A stretch of 24,670 bases of DNA from an uncultured Ruminococcus sp. (GTDB taxonomy: Bacteria; Bacillota; Clostridia; Oscillospirales; Ruminococcaceae). This document shows positions 1-7,224 of this stretch, in pieces (the stretch's first letter is position 1; each line of letters begins with the position of its first letter). The notes under the pieces were generated by a model. The model made no database searches and was not told the DNA's origin. It saw nothing but the letters and a program-made list of their open reading frames with translations. The stretch is from contig CALGTT010000172.1 in the NCBI GenBank assembly GCA_937901485.1, positions 1 through 24,670 of the forward strand, written 5' to 3'. A program made the translations under genes and the position numbers.

Positions 1-175
1 CAGAGATAACAGACTGTATTTCTGTATTTCCAACAGTTTTGATTGCATCGGACTTGACATCATATTCAATTCTGTCGGCAATAATCGTATGTGGCTGGTC
101 TGTGTCAACTGACAATGCGTCCGCGGTTGCAGACACAAACATAGACAATAAAAATGCCCACAACCTTCTTGTCAT
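1..175 (-). CDS. OstA/LptA-LptD-like LPS transport protein, N-terminal fragment
   Basis: This is the 5' part of a minus-strand gene that runs off the left edge; about 58 residues are visible. It begins with a signal peptide (MTRRLWAFLLSMFVSATADA), followed by a stretch containing ADRIEYD and later VGNTEIQ. That pattern is typical of the OstA-type beta-jellyroll domain shared by LptA, LptC and LptD, which carry lipopolysaccharide across the periplasm of Gram-negative bacteria. Its ATG overlaps the stop of the upstream permease gene (ATGA at 172-175), so the two form one operon. In alphaproteobacteria lptD often follows the lptF/lptG permease genes, so LptD is a reasonable guess, but the fragment is too short to separate LptD from LptA. 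It does not fit the Firmicutes-like remainder of the window. Confidence 0.6.
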   Translation of the reverse strand, partial: MTRRLWAFLLSMFVSATADALSVDTDQPHTIIADRIEYDVKSDAIKTVGNTEIQSVIS

Positions 176-888
176 TTTTTTATCAGTATCGCCATTATCA
201 AAGTTAAAAACATACCCAGCCCAACAGCCAACAGCCCCAGTTCTGTTAAACTGTCAACCATATTAGACAGCGACATATATATACCCATCGTTCCTGCCAT
301 CGCAGCGACGGCAATCATTGGTGCAAAACTGGCGCGTCGTCGTAACAAAGAAGACCGCAACAATATCATTGTGCACAAAGCCGCCAAAATCAGATTCATC
401 AATGGGCTTAAAAACCTGTTGCCCAGTTCTGTCAGTACAGTCTTTTGTTGTTTTTTTGATTCTGCATCAAATGCGACATGCACCAAATCTTGTGTCGATA
501 TTCTGCGCACGCGGAAAGAATTGTTGTCCTCTTTATCTTCCAGGTTCAGGTCCATGTCAAAAGTATCAAATGTTCCTGTCACCATCATATCCCCCGATGT
601 CTGCAAAGCGCCATTTGTCATAATCAAAGACAATCCGCGCACCGTTGACACCAGTTTTCCCTTTTCGGCGAAAATCATAGAAGGTGAATTTTCATCCCGC
701 ATATCAGACAGCATTACCTGCGCTAAATCGTGTCCATTTACATGATCTACATACACAACCAATCCGTCTGATATTTCGGTAAACGCACTTTCCTGTAATT
801 TCATATGCGCCAATCCATATTTCAAATTCCATTGTGTATCATAGAATTTAGATTGACTGATTGGAACCAACCAAACACTTAAAATCAA
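172..888 (-). CDS. lptF: LptF-type LPS export ABC permease, C-terminal part (foreign segment)
   Basis: LptF is an inner-membrane permease of the LptB2FG complex, which extracts lipopolysaccharide for transport to the outer membrane. The visible part starts inside the protein at a hydrophobic run ending LVPISQSKFYD. It continues with the periplasmic beta-jellyroll (DGLVVYVD, then an AEKGKL...NGALQ segment) and ends with three membrane helices following LTELGNRFLSPLMNL. This order matches the second half of YjgP/YjgQ-family proteins and fits LptF better than LptG. The reading frame stays open to 957, but its last 18 or so codons are the complement of the ybaB start and are not LptF-like. The gene is therefore broken near 870-890. 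AT-rich base use also differs from the neighbouring genes. LptG is the alternative. Confidence 0.75.
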   Translation of the reverse strand: MILSVWLVPISQSKFYDTQWNLKYGLAHMKLQESAFTEISDGLVVYVDHVNGHDLAQVMLSDMRDENSPSMIFAEKGKLVSTVRGLSLIMTNGALQTSGDMMVTGTFDTFDMDLNLEDKEDNNSFRVRRISTQDLVHVAFDAESKKQQKTVLTELGNRFLSPLMNLILAALCTMILLRSSLLRRRASFAPMIAVAAMAGTMGIYMSLSNMVDSLTELGLLAVGLGMFLTLIMAILIKK

Positions 889-892
889 AGGA
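868..892. other. Probable chimeric assembly junction
   Basis: On the left, LptF coding sequence reads sensibly up to about 870-885. On the right, the ybaB ribosome binding site AAAGGAG (887-893) and start (902) look intact. The two sides imply different phyla: a Gram-negative outer-membrane system and a Firmicutes ybaB-recR operon. The usual upstream partner dnaX is absent. I infer that two genomes were joined here, probably during metagenome assembly. The exact base cannot be fixed from sequence alone. Confidence 0.7.
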
Positions 893-901
893 GTAATTAC
901 T

Positions 902-1243
902 ATGAGAGCAAGAGTACCGAAGAACATGGGCGGCAATGCCCAGAACATGAATTCCATGATCCGTCAGGCACAGAAGATGCAGGACCAGATCACCGATCTG
1001 CAGGATGATATCGAGGCACGCGAGTTCAGCGCAACTGCCGGCGGCGGTGCGGTTGAGGTCGTTCTGACAGGTAAGAAGACTGTCAAGAGCCTGAACATCA
1101 AGCCGGAGGTGGCTGAGGATATCGAGATGCTGCAGGATCTCGTGATCGCTGCGATCAACGAGGCAGTGGCACAGATCGAGCAGACCACTGAGGACGAGAT
1201 GAGCAAGATCACTGGCGGCGTTTCTCTGCCGGGCCTGTTCTAA
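902..1243 (+). CDS. ybaB: YbaB/EbfC family nucleoid-associated protein
   Basis: This is a small DNA-binding protein of 113 residues, the usual length for the family. YbaB/EbfC dimers bind DNA without strong sequence preference and are associated with RecR-dependent repair. The N-terminal segment rich in Met, Gly and Asn (MGGNAQNMNSM) is followed by the family helix with IRQAQKMQDQI. Next come AREFSATAGGGAVEV, the typical beta-strand and glycine turn, and a C-terminal helical half containing AINEA. AAAGGAG lies eight bases before the ATG. Only two bases separate its stop from recR, which is the conserved gene order of Firmicutes. The expected preceding gene dnaX is missing because of the junction just upstream. 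Confidence 0.95.
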   Translation: MRARVPKNMGGNAQNMNSMIRQAQKMQDQITDLQDDIEAREFSATAGGGAVEVVLTGKKTVKSLNIKPEVAEDIEMLQDLVIAAINEAVAQIEQTTEDEMSKITGGVSLPGLF

Positions 1244-1245
1244 GA

Positions 1246-1848
1246 ATGGCAGGTCATGACGCACTGCCCCTCGTCGTATTGACAGAACAGTTCGCAAAGC
1301 TGCCGGGTATCGGGATGAAAACCGCTGCCCGGCTTGCTTATCATGTGATGTCGATGGAGGCGGCAGAGGTGGAGGAATTTGCACAGGCTCTGCGCAGCGC
1401 CAAGCAGACCGTGCATTACTGCCGGTGCTGTGAGAATCTCACCGATCAGGAGCTTTGTTCCGTCTGTGAGGATGCAAACCGCGACAGCAGCGTGATCTGC
1501 GTGGTGGAAACGCCAAAGGATATCGCGGCATTTGAGCGTACCGGCGAGTATCAGGGCACTTACCATGTCCTGCATGGACTGATCTCCCCCCTGCGCGGCG
1601 TGCTGCCCGATGACCTGAAGATCCGTTCCCTCCTGCATCGTGTGCAGGCAGGCGGTGTACAGGAGGTCATCATGGCGACCAACCCGACCGTGGAGGGCGA
1701 TGCGACCGCCGCGTATGTTTCCCAGCTGCTCAAGCCCCTCGGCGTGACCGTCAGCCGCCTTGCCTTCGGGCTTCCCGTGGGCGGTATGCTGGAATATGCC
1801 GATGAAGTCACGCTTTATAAAGCACTTGAAAACAGAAACATCATCTGA
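1246..1848 (+). CDS. recR: Recombination mediator protein RecR
   Basis: RecR acts with RecF and RecO to load RecA onto gapped DNA. The product has 200 residues, the normal length. In order it shows an N-terminal helix-hairpin-helix (LPGIGMKTAARLAYH), a four-cysteine zinc finger (C-R-C-C ... C-S-V-C, roughly residues 57-75), a TOPRIM domain starting near VICVVETPKD, and the conserved ATNPTVEGDATA segment. The C-terminal Walker-like part contains SRLAFGLPVGG. It begins two bases after the ybaB stop, so it is co-transcribed and probably translationally coupled. A terminator hairpin follows directly after its stop codon. Confidence 0.97.
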   Translation: MAGHDALPLVVLTEQFAKLPGIGMKTAARLAYHVMSMEAAEVEEFAQALRSAKQTVHYCRCCENLTDQELCSVCEDANRDSSVICVVETPKDIAAFERTGEYQGTYHVLHGLISPLRGVLPDDLKIRSLLHRVQAGGVQEVIMATNPTVEGDATAAYVSQLLKPLGVTVSRLAFGLPVGGMLEYADEVTLYKALENRNII

Positions 1849-1873
1849 AGTCCGCCGTCCGGCGGACTTTCTT
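1849..1873 (+). terminator. Rho-independent terminator of ybaB-recR
   Basis: A perfect 8-bp stem AGTCCGCC / GGCGGACT (1849-1856 and 1861-1868) with a GTCC loop is followed by TTCTTC. It starts immediately after the recR stop. The T-tract is short and interrupted, but the stem is GC-rich. Confidence 0.8.
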
Positions 1874-2177
1874 CATCATCCGCTATCTACCCAATGTATA
1901 AAACGCAAAAACGATAGCTTTCCGTACACCCTCAATGTGAAAAACTTGTGAAAATTGTAGAAGATGCACAAAAACTTACCTGCATTTTTTACGCTAAAAA
2001 ATCCCAAAGTTCACAGTTTTAACAAAAAGTTCACAAAAATTAGTGACGATTGTGCTATAATTTTATGTATAAAGGAAGAACAGCGGACAAAAAGAGCCAT
2101 GTCCGCGCGCTTTGAGGGAGTACCGGACTGCGGTGGGCTGCAGAAAAGTACTGCCTGTATAGGAAAGGATGAGAGAT
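1874..2177 (+). promoter_or_regulatory. Promoter, repeated TTCACA elements and structured leader of the dockerin gene
   Basis: This gene-free stretch holds the control region of the dockerin gene. An extended -10 box TGC-TATAAT lies at 2053-2061; no good -35 is visible. Upstream are four copies of one hexamer: TGTGAA at 1936 and 1947, and its reverse complement TTCACA at 2010 and 2030. The last two lie inside identical decamers AAAGTTCACA spaced exactly 20 bases apart, i.e. on one face of the helix. After the likely start near 2068, the leader of about 110 bases can fold into a perfect GCGGACA/TGTCCGC hairpin (2083-2106). A second hairpin has AGTAC/GTACT and CTGC/GCAG arms (2119-2152). The elements are seen; the regulatory role is inferred. 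Confidence 0.6.
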
Positions 2178-4127
2178 ATGTTTTCTAAGAAGATCACAAA
2201 CCGTATGAAGGCAGCAGCCGTTGCCGCACTGATGTGCGTATCCGTTGCAGCTGCAACACCGGCAATGCTGAAAAGCCCGATGCTCGTGGATGCCGTTTCC
2301 ATCGGTGAAACACTGGAGGTCAAGGATGTGTACAGAGGCACGACTGTGGCGATCGGCAGCAATCTTGATGCCATCACTTTCACGCTCGTAGCTGACTACA
2401 CCGGCAATTTCAGCTATGGTTTCGGTATCGGCATCACAAAGGATCCCTACTGGAAGGAATGGGACGGCGCAAAGCAGAAGTGGGTTGCAGAGGCTGAGGG
2501 TACGGATGTTGCCGTTACCAAGGGTGAGGAGTTTACCATCACCATTGATACCTCCTCTCTGGATCTGAAGTACGATCCGGCTTCTGCACAGTATCCGGGT
2601 GAGTATGAGTTCCGTAACTACTACAGCGGCGCAGGCGGCAGCGTGAAGATCGTTTCCGCAGTGTCCGGCAAGGGCAGCTCACCGTCCACACCGTCGAACC
2701 CCTCCACACCGTCCACACCGTCCAAGCCCAATAACCCCACAAGCGGTACATGGAGCTTCAAGGACAACGGCAACGGTACGGGTACGATGACAGCAACACA
2801 GGCAAGACAGCTCGAAGGTCTGGACACTCTGCTGACCAAGGGCTATGACGAGGATTATTACGCAGAGCTGGGCGAAACTCCCGGCGAGGGCGATCCGATC
2901 AACAGCCGCAAGTTTGCATACAGCGAGTTCGGTCTGAGCGGCATCGGCGCGGATGAGGATACCGGCGACGGCATCATGATCGAGTCCATCGAAGCGACCA
3001 TCACAAGTGACGCACCGTTCAAGCGTTTCATGTACGGCGGCGGTATGAATGTTATCAACAAGTCCCCTGCGGATACAGAATCTCCGAAGGTAGAAGCAGG
3101 CATCAAGGAAGACGGCGGCTACTGGTACAATGACATGGGCGAGGATGCCTATGATGAGTTTGTTGCTGCCGGCGCAGAATTCGGTATTGAGCCGAATATG
3201 GGCTATGACCTGACTTCTGAGGATGCACAGCTCGGCGAATACTTCAGCGTACTCTGGGAAGTGCCGGAGGCTGTCAAGCCCTATGAGGATAAGGGCAGCA
3301 TCTCCTTCCAGTTCTGGTACGGCGAGGAGGATACCGAGGAATATACAGAGCTGGAGACCTGCACACTTGACAGTGCAGTGCTGACCTACACAGAGCAGGC
3401 GACCTTTGATTATACGGACATGGTATCCGTGGATGTTGGAATTGATCTGGCAGCCGGCGATATGAACGGCATGGACTACAAGGACATGGAGCTGAGCGAG
3501 AATGCCGATGTCAAGGCAGTCGTATTCCATGTGGATGTGGCATCCGATCTTGACAAGCTCGTGTATGCGGTTGGTACATCCGTTGGTGAAGAATGGGGCA
3601 TGTGGGCTGACGCAGAAGGCGGCGACGAATGGAATTTCGTCCTGACCGATGTTGAAGCAGGCACAGCAGAGATCGCATGGATCGTTCCGGCTGGCATGGA
3701 TGTCAACGAAGCATACGGCAACATTCAGTTCGGTTACTGGTACGGCGGCAAGGAAGGCAAGGAGCTGGATGAAGTTACCCTTGAATCCGTTGATATCTAT
3801 TACTTCGAGGAGGAAGAGCCTACCACCGAAGCAACCACCAAGGCAACTACTAAGGCAACCACCAAGGCAACGACCACCACGACAACCACGACCACCACAA
3901 CCAAGCCCGATGCACAGGCAACGCTGTACGGTGATGTCAATGTTGACGGTGATGTCAACCTGCTCGACGTTCTGGCACTGAACAGAAACCTGCTGGTTGG
4001 TGAGAAGCTGACAGATGTGGGCAAGCTCAATGCAGACGTTGACCTCGATGGCAAGCCTTCCTCCGTGGATGCGCTGAATATCCTCAAGTTCACCATCAAT
4101 ATTGTAAAGGAGCTTCCGGTAAAATAA
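2178..4127 (+). CDS. Secreted multi-module dockerin protein, probable cellulosome component
   Basis: This 649-residue exported protein starts with a signal peptide (MFSKKITNRMKAAAVAALM, cleavage likely after VSVAAATPA). A beta-rich module follows (about residues 35-160). After a Pro/Ser/Thr linker of PSTPSNP type (165-190) come two further acidic, aromatic-rich modules (about 190-400 and 415-545) and a Thr-rich linker (548-577). A C-terminal dockerin completes it, with two calcium loops, DVNVDGDVNLLD and DVDLDGKPSSVD, each followed by a helix. Dockerins bind cohesins on scaffoldins. No glycoside hydrolase motif was recognised, so the modules may be carbohydrate-binding or structural. The ATG at 2178 is chosen because AGGAAAGG (2161-2168) is nine bases away; it would abut the alternative ATG at 2169. 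It is transcribed alone, with its own promoter and terminator. Confidence 0.85.
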   Translation: MFSKKITNRMKAAAVAALMCVSVAAATPAMLKSPMLVDAVSIGETLEVKDVYRGTTVAIGSNLDAITFTLVADYTGNFSYGFGIGITKDPYWKEWDGAKQKWVAEAEGTDVAVTKGEEFTITIDTSSLDLKYDPASAQYPGEYEFRNYYSGAGGSVKIVSAVSGKGSSPSTPSNPSTPSTPSKPNNPTSGTWSFKDNGNGTGTMTATQARQLEGLDTLLTKGYDEDYYAELGETPGEGDPINSRKFAYSEFGLSGIGADEDTGDGIMIESIEATITSDAPFKRFMYGGGMNVINKSPADTESPKVEAGIKEDGGYWYNDMGEDAYDEFVAAGAEFGIEPNMGYDLTSEDAQLGEYFSVLWEVPEAVKPYEDKGSISFQFWYGEEDTEEYTELETCTLDSAVLTYTEQATFDYTDMVSVDVGIDLAAGDMNGMDYKDMELSENADVKAVVFHVDVASDLDKLVYAVGTSVGEEWGMWADAEGGDEWNFVLTDVEAGTAEIAWIVPAGMDVNEAYGNIQFGYWYGGKEGKELDEVTLESVDIYYFEEEEPTTEATTKATTKATTKATTTTTTTTTTTKPDAQATLYGDVNVDGDVNLLDVLALNRNLLVGEKLTDVGKLNADVDLDGKPSSVDALNILKFTINIVKELPVK

Positions 4128-4147
4128 ACGGCAGTCCTGCATATGTG

Positions 4148-4179
4148 AAAAAGAGTCCCTTTCCGGGGCTCTTTTTTTA
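4148..4179 (+). terminator. Rho-independent terminator of the dockerin gene
   Basis: The arms AAAGAGTCCC (4150-4159) and GGGGCTCTTT (4165-4174) form a 10-bp stem with one G-U pair and a 5-base loop, followed by a T-run. It lies about 20 bases after the dockerin stop. Confidence 0.9.
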
Positions 4180-4227
4180 TCTTTTTGATGGAATTCACGA
4201 AATTTCAGAGAGTTTCTGTCAATCCTC

Positions 4228-4256
4228 TTGACGAGGCGGCGTTTTCGGTTTATAAT
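4228..4256 (+). promoter_or_regulatory. Sigma-A-type promoter for degV-HAD
   Basis: TTGACG (4228-4233) and TATAAT (4251-4256) are separated by exactly 17 bases. Transcription would start near 4263, leaving an untranslated leader of about 260 bases that contains the palindromic repeat element. Confidence 0.8.
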
Positions 4257-4328
4257 CAATAAATGTGGAATAGTAACACTAATAGCATGTAAATATAAGA
4301 ACAGTTCACTTGAATCGAAAACAAAAAC

Positions 4329-4490
4329 TGCCCCCTCCGCCGCCGTTCGGCGGCACCTCCCCCGCAAAGCGGGGGAGGGATATGCGGGGTGACTCCCCAC
4401 GGGGTGGGGAGATGTTGAACGAAGTAAAACAGAGGGGACGGGGCTGTTAGCCTGCGCCCCCCGAGTCCCGCTTTTTCTATTGCAGTTTTT
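4329..4490 (+). repeat. REP-like/MITE-like palindromic element in the degV leader
   Basis: Three consecutive perfect hairpins are present: GCCGCCG-TT-CGGCGGC (4339-4354), CCTCCCCCGC-AAA-GCGGGGGAGG (4356-4378) and CTCCCCAC-GGG-GTGGGGAG (4393-4411). A GC-rich tail runs to about 4490. Clusters of such C- and G-run palindromes are common as dispersed intergenic repeats in gut Firmicutes genomes. No second full copy is seen in this window, so repeat status rests on its resemblance to known elements. It sits between a good promoter and the degV start, so it is transcribed in the leader. The outer limits are approximate; 4257-4328 shows no recognisable feature. Confidence 0.6.
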
Positions 4491-4520
4491 GAGGGGATAA
4501 CAGAAAAAAGGAGAAAAATT

Positions 4521-5375
4521 ATGAGCAGGATCGCAGTGATTACCGATACCAACAGCAGCATGACGCAGGAAGAAGCCGATCTCCTCGGCGTGAAGCTTGT
4601 CCCCATGCCCTTTACGGTGGACGGCAGGGAATATTGTGAAGGTGTGGACTGCACCTATGAACAGTTTTTTGAAATGCTTGCAGCCGGCGGGGATGTGTCC
4701 ACCTCACAGCCGTCACCGGATGCTGTGACCTCCCTCTGGGATGAAGTGCTCACGGAATATGATGCCATCATCCACATCCCTATGTCCTCCGCGCTGAGCA
4801 GCGGATGTGCCACTGCTAAGGCACTGGCAGCGGAGTATGAGGGAAAGGTCTTTGTTGCCGACAACAAGCGCATTTCCATTTCCCAGAGAGAATCCGTCCT
4901 TGATGCCCTCCACATGGCACAGCATGGCATGGAAGCGGCGGAGATCTGCGCAAAGCTGGAGGAGGATGCTTATGCATCGAGCATCTACCTTGCCGTGAAT
5001 ACCCTTGCACTGCTGAAGAAAAGCGGCAGAGTGACCGCTGCCGGTGCAGCAGTAGCGGCAGTACTGGGCATCAAGCCCGTTTTGCAGATTCAGGGCGAAA
5101 AGCTCGATGCCTTTGCAAAGGTGCGCGGCATGGCAAATGCGGAAAAGACCATGCTGGAGGCGATCAGAAAGGATCTGGAGGGACGCTTTGCCGGCAAGCC
5201 CGTGAAGATCCTGACTGCCTATTCCGGTGAGGCATCCGTCGGCGCGGACTGGGTGAAGAAGGTGCAGGACTATTTCGGGGATGAGTCGATCGAGCTGTAC
5301 AAGCTCCCCATCAGCATCAGCTGTCATGTGGGTGCAGGGGTCAAGGGCATCGGTATCGTGCAGTATACAGAATAA
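4521..5375 (+). CDS. DegV family fatty acid-binding protein
   Basis: DegV proteins bind a fatty acid and, as FakB-type subunits, present it to the FakA kinase for phosphorylation and entry into phospholipid synthesis. The 284-residue length is normal. It opens with IAVITDTNSSM, the DegV start with the conserved D-[ST] phosphate-binding region. It continues with VSTSQPSPD (the second conserved Thr-Ser-Gln-Pro loop), IHIPMSSALSSG, NTLALLKKSGR and KPVLQIQGEKL, all hallmarks of the family. No FakA is nearby, so the partner kinase would be elsewhere. AAAGGAG lies seven bases before the ATG. The HAD hydrolase gene follows 19 bases later and is very likely co-transcribed. Confidence 0.93.
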   Translation: MSRIAVITDTNSSMTQEEADLLGVKLVPMPFTVDGREYCEGVDCTYEQFFEMLAAGGDVSTSQPSPDAVTSLWDEVLTEYDAIIHIPMSSALSSGCATAKALAAEYEGKVFVADNKRISISQRESVLDALHMAQHGMEAAEICAKLEEDAYASSIYLAVNTLALLKKSGRVTAAGAAVAAVLGIKPVLQIQGEKLDAFAKVRGMANAEKTMLEAIRKDLEGRFAGKPVKILTAYSGEASVGADWVKKVQDYFGDESIELYKLPISISCHVGAGVKGIGIVQYTE

Positions 5376-5394
5376 TCACGGGAGGCAGACCACA

Positions 5395-6108
5395 ATGCAC
5401 TACAAAGCAATTTTATTCGACATGGACGGTACACTTGTACCGATGGACAATGACGTTTTCACCAAGGGATATTTCAAGGAGCTGGCGAAGAAGCTCTCCC
5501 CCCTCGGACTTGCCCCCGATGCCCTGATCGCCGCTGTCTGGGCGGGCACAAAGGCAATGGTGAAAAACGACGGCACAAAGCGGAATATTGAGGTGTTCTG
5601 GGATACCTTCGCGCAGGTGACGGGCAAGGATGTGAGAGAGTTCCGTGCAATGTCCGATGCCTTCTATGTCAATGAATTCATGGCGGCAAAAGTCTATACA
5701 CAGGAAAATCCCCTTGCAAAGGAAGCCATCCGTCTTGCACATCTTGCCGCAGAAAAGGTTGTCTGTGCATCGAATCCGCTTTTCCCGCTGACCGGACAGC
5801 AGAGCCGCATGGGATGGGTGGGGCTTGCCGCGGAGGATTTCGACCTCATCACGAGCTATGAAAGCGACAGCTTCTGCAAGCCGAATCCGCAGTATTTCCT
5901 CTCCATCTGTGAGCGTCTGGGCGTAAAGCCGGAGGAATGCCTGCTCATCGGCAATGACGAGGAGGAGGACATGCACACAGCCGCATCCGTGGGCATGGAC
6001 TGCTATCTGGTGACGGACTGCGTGATCCGCCGCGAGCACTGCCCGTGGAACGGAAAAGCGGGTACATTCGCGGAAATGGTGGAATTTCTGCGGACACTTT
6101 CGGAATAA
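5395..6108 (+). CDS. HAD family hydrolase (phosphatase)
   Basis: This 237-residue haloacid dehalogenase-fold protein is probably a small-molecule phosphatase. Motif I is DMDGT (residues 9-13) with both catalytic aspartates. A helical cap comes next, then motif II with the Ser of CASNP, motif III as the Lys of CKPNP, and motif IV as GNDEEEDM, whose acidic residues bind magnesium. The start at 5395 is chosen because GGAGG (5381-5385) lies nine bases upstream and the protein then begins MHYKAILFDMDGT, as in homologues; the longer open frame overlaps degV. The substrate cannot be read from the sequence. It is the second gene of the degV unit and is followed by a terminator. Confidence 0.9.
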   Translation: MHYKAILFDMDGTLVPMDNDVFTKGYFKELAKKLSPLGLAPDALIAAVWAGTKAMVKNDGTKRNIEVFWDTFAQVTGKDVREFRAMSDAFYVNEFMAAKVYTQENPLAKEAIRLAHLAAEKVVCASNPLFPLTGQQSRMGWVGLAAEDFDLITSYESDSFCKPNPQYFLSICERLGVKPEECLLIGNDEEEDMHTAASVGMDCYLVTDCVIRREHCPWNGKAGTFAEMVEFLRTLSE

Positions 6109-6117
6109 TGAGCCAAT

Positions 6118-6150
6118 GCCCTTCCCCTTGTATCGGGGAGGGGCGTTTTG
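6118..6150 (+). terminator. Rho-independent terminator after the HAD gene
   Basis: The arms GCCCTTCCCC (6118-6127) and GGGGAGGGGC (6135-6144) form a 10-bp stem with one G-U pair and a 7-base loop, followed by GTTTTG. Confidence 0.85.
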
Positions 6151-6163
6151 CATGGATGCCGCA

Positions 6164-6227
6164 TGACAAATGTCACATCCGATTTCCGCAGAAGTCACTT
6201 CCAAAATCTGTGCCGCTGTGCTATAAT
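6164..6227 (+). promoter_or_regulatory. Promoter of the ABC transporter/two-component unit
   Basis: TTCCAA (6199-6204) and TATAAT (6222-6227) are spaced 17 bases apart, and the -10 is extended (TGC before it). An inverted repeat TGACA-AA-TGTCA (6164-6175) lies just upstream and could be a regulator site. The promoter calls rest on motif match; the operator role is inferred. Confidence 0.7.
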
Positions 6228-6265
6228 TATGACAGTAAGAAACAAAACAGAAAGGCGGCATTCCT

Positions 6266-7213
6266 ATGAAAACCTATGTCAGCGTCAAAAATCTTGTGAA
6301 GCATTACGGCGATGTGTGCGCCGTGGATAATCTCTCGTTCACCGTGAGGGAGGGCGAGATCTTCGGTCTGATCGGCCCGAACGGAGCAGGCAAGTCCACC
6401 ACCATCAATATCATCACCACCCTCGACTCCTACACCAAGGGCACGGTCGAGATCGACGGGATGAACATCGAATCCCACGCGCAGGAGATCAAGAAGCGCA
6501 TCGGCGTTGTGCCGCAGGAGATCGCAGTCTATCCGCATCTGACGGCGATCGAGAACGTGAAGTTCTTTGCGTCCCTCTACGGTCTGAAGGGCGAACAGCT
6601 TCAGAAGGCGGCGGAAGAAGCCCTTGCCTTTGTGGGGCTGTCCGACAAGCAGAAAATGAAGCCCAAGCAGATGTCCGGCGGCATGAAGCGCAGATTGAAC
6701 ATTGCCTGCGGCATTGCCCACGATCCCAGGCTCATCATCATGGACGAGCCGACCGTCGGCGTGGATGCGCAGTCGCGTGACCACATCCTGCATTCCATTC
6801 AGGTGCTCCGCGAACGCGGCGCGACCGTTATCTACACCTCCCACTACATGAACGAGGTCGAGCAGATCTGCGACCGCATCGCCATTGTCGATCATGGACA
6901 GATGGTCGCAGAGGGCACATGTGCAGAGCTCGTGGCGATGATCACGGAATACAACACCTTTACCATGAAAACCCGATTCCCTGCGGATTTTGACGAAAAG
7001 GCGTTCATCAAGGAGGTTTCCGGATTCCCTGCCGTGCATGGTGTGACCGTGCAGGAGGATTGCGTGAAGATCGAAACTGCGCTCGAATGCGCGGACTTCT
7101 CCGACATCCTCGACAAGCTCCGCAAATTCCGCCTGCCCGTCATCAGCGTTGTGTCCGAGATCCCCGACCTCGACAGCGTGTTCCTCACGCTCACAGGTCA
7201 TGAGATCCGATAA
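6266..7213 (+). CDS. ABC transporter ATP-binding protein (exporter type, Lnr-like)
   Basis: This 315-residue ATPase would power an ABC-2 exporter. It carries Walker A GPNGAGKST (residues 37-45), a Q-loop near VPQE, the signature SGGMKRR (about 137-143), Walker B LIIMDEPTVGVD (about 157-168) and the switch His in TSHYM. After residue ~220 there is a C-terminal extension, typical of the DrrA/NatA-like exporters that carry antibiotics or other amphiphiles. The stop lies 11 bases before the first permease, whose ribosome binding site AAGGAGG overlaps the end of this gene. With the two permeases, kinase and NarL-type regulator it matches the gene content of the Bacillus lnrJK-lnrLMN linearmycin resistance locus. 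The true substrate is unknown. Confidence 0.93.
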   Translation: MKTYVSVKNLVKHYGDVCAVDNLSFTVREGEIFGLIGPNGAGKSTTINIITTLDSYTKGTVEIDGMNIESHAQEIKKRIGVVPQEIAVYPHLTAIENVKFFASLYGLKGEQLQKAAEEALAFVGLSDKQKMKPKQMSGGMKRRLNIACGIAHDPRLIIMDEPTVGVDAQSRDHILHSIQVLRERGATVIYTSHYMNEVEQICDRIAIVDHGQMVAEGTCAELVAMITEYNTFTMKTRFPADFDEKAFIKEVSGFPAVHGVTVQEDCVKIETALECADFSDILDKLRKFRLPVISVVSEIPDLDSVFLTLTGHEIR

Positions 7214-7224
7214 GGAGGCTGCCC

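Noticed and set aside
39..266. Small plus-strand open frame at the left edge
   Set aside because: It is antisense to the OstA-like signal peptide region and the LptF end, which form a coupled minus-strand pair with clear family features.
3820..3906. Short ACC/ACA-rich repeat that could look like a microsatellite or CRISPR-like array
   Set aside because: It is in frame and encodes the Thr-rich linker (TTKATTKATT type) before a dockerin; there are no spacers.
2679..4400. Long minus-strand open frame antisense to the dockerin gene
   Set aside because: It mirrors the codon pattern of the dockerin gene, has Cys-rich low-complexity sequence from the Thr-linker complement, and no ribosome binding site or family resemblance.
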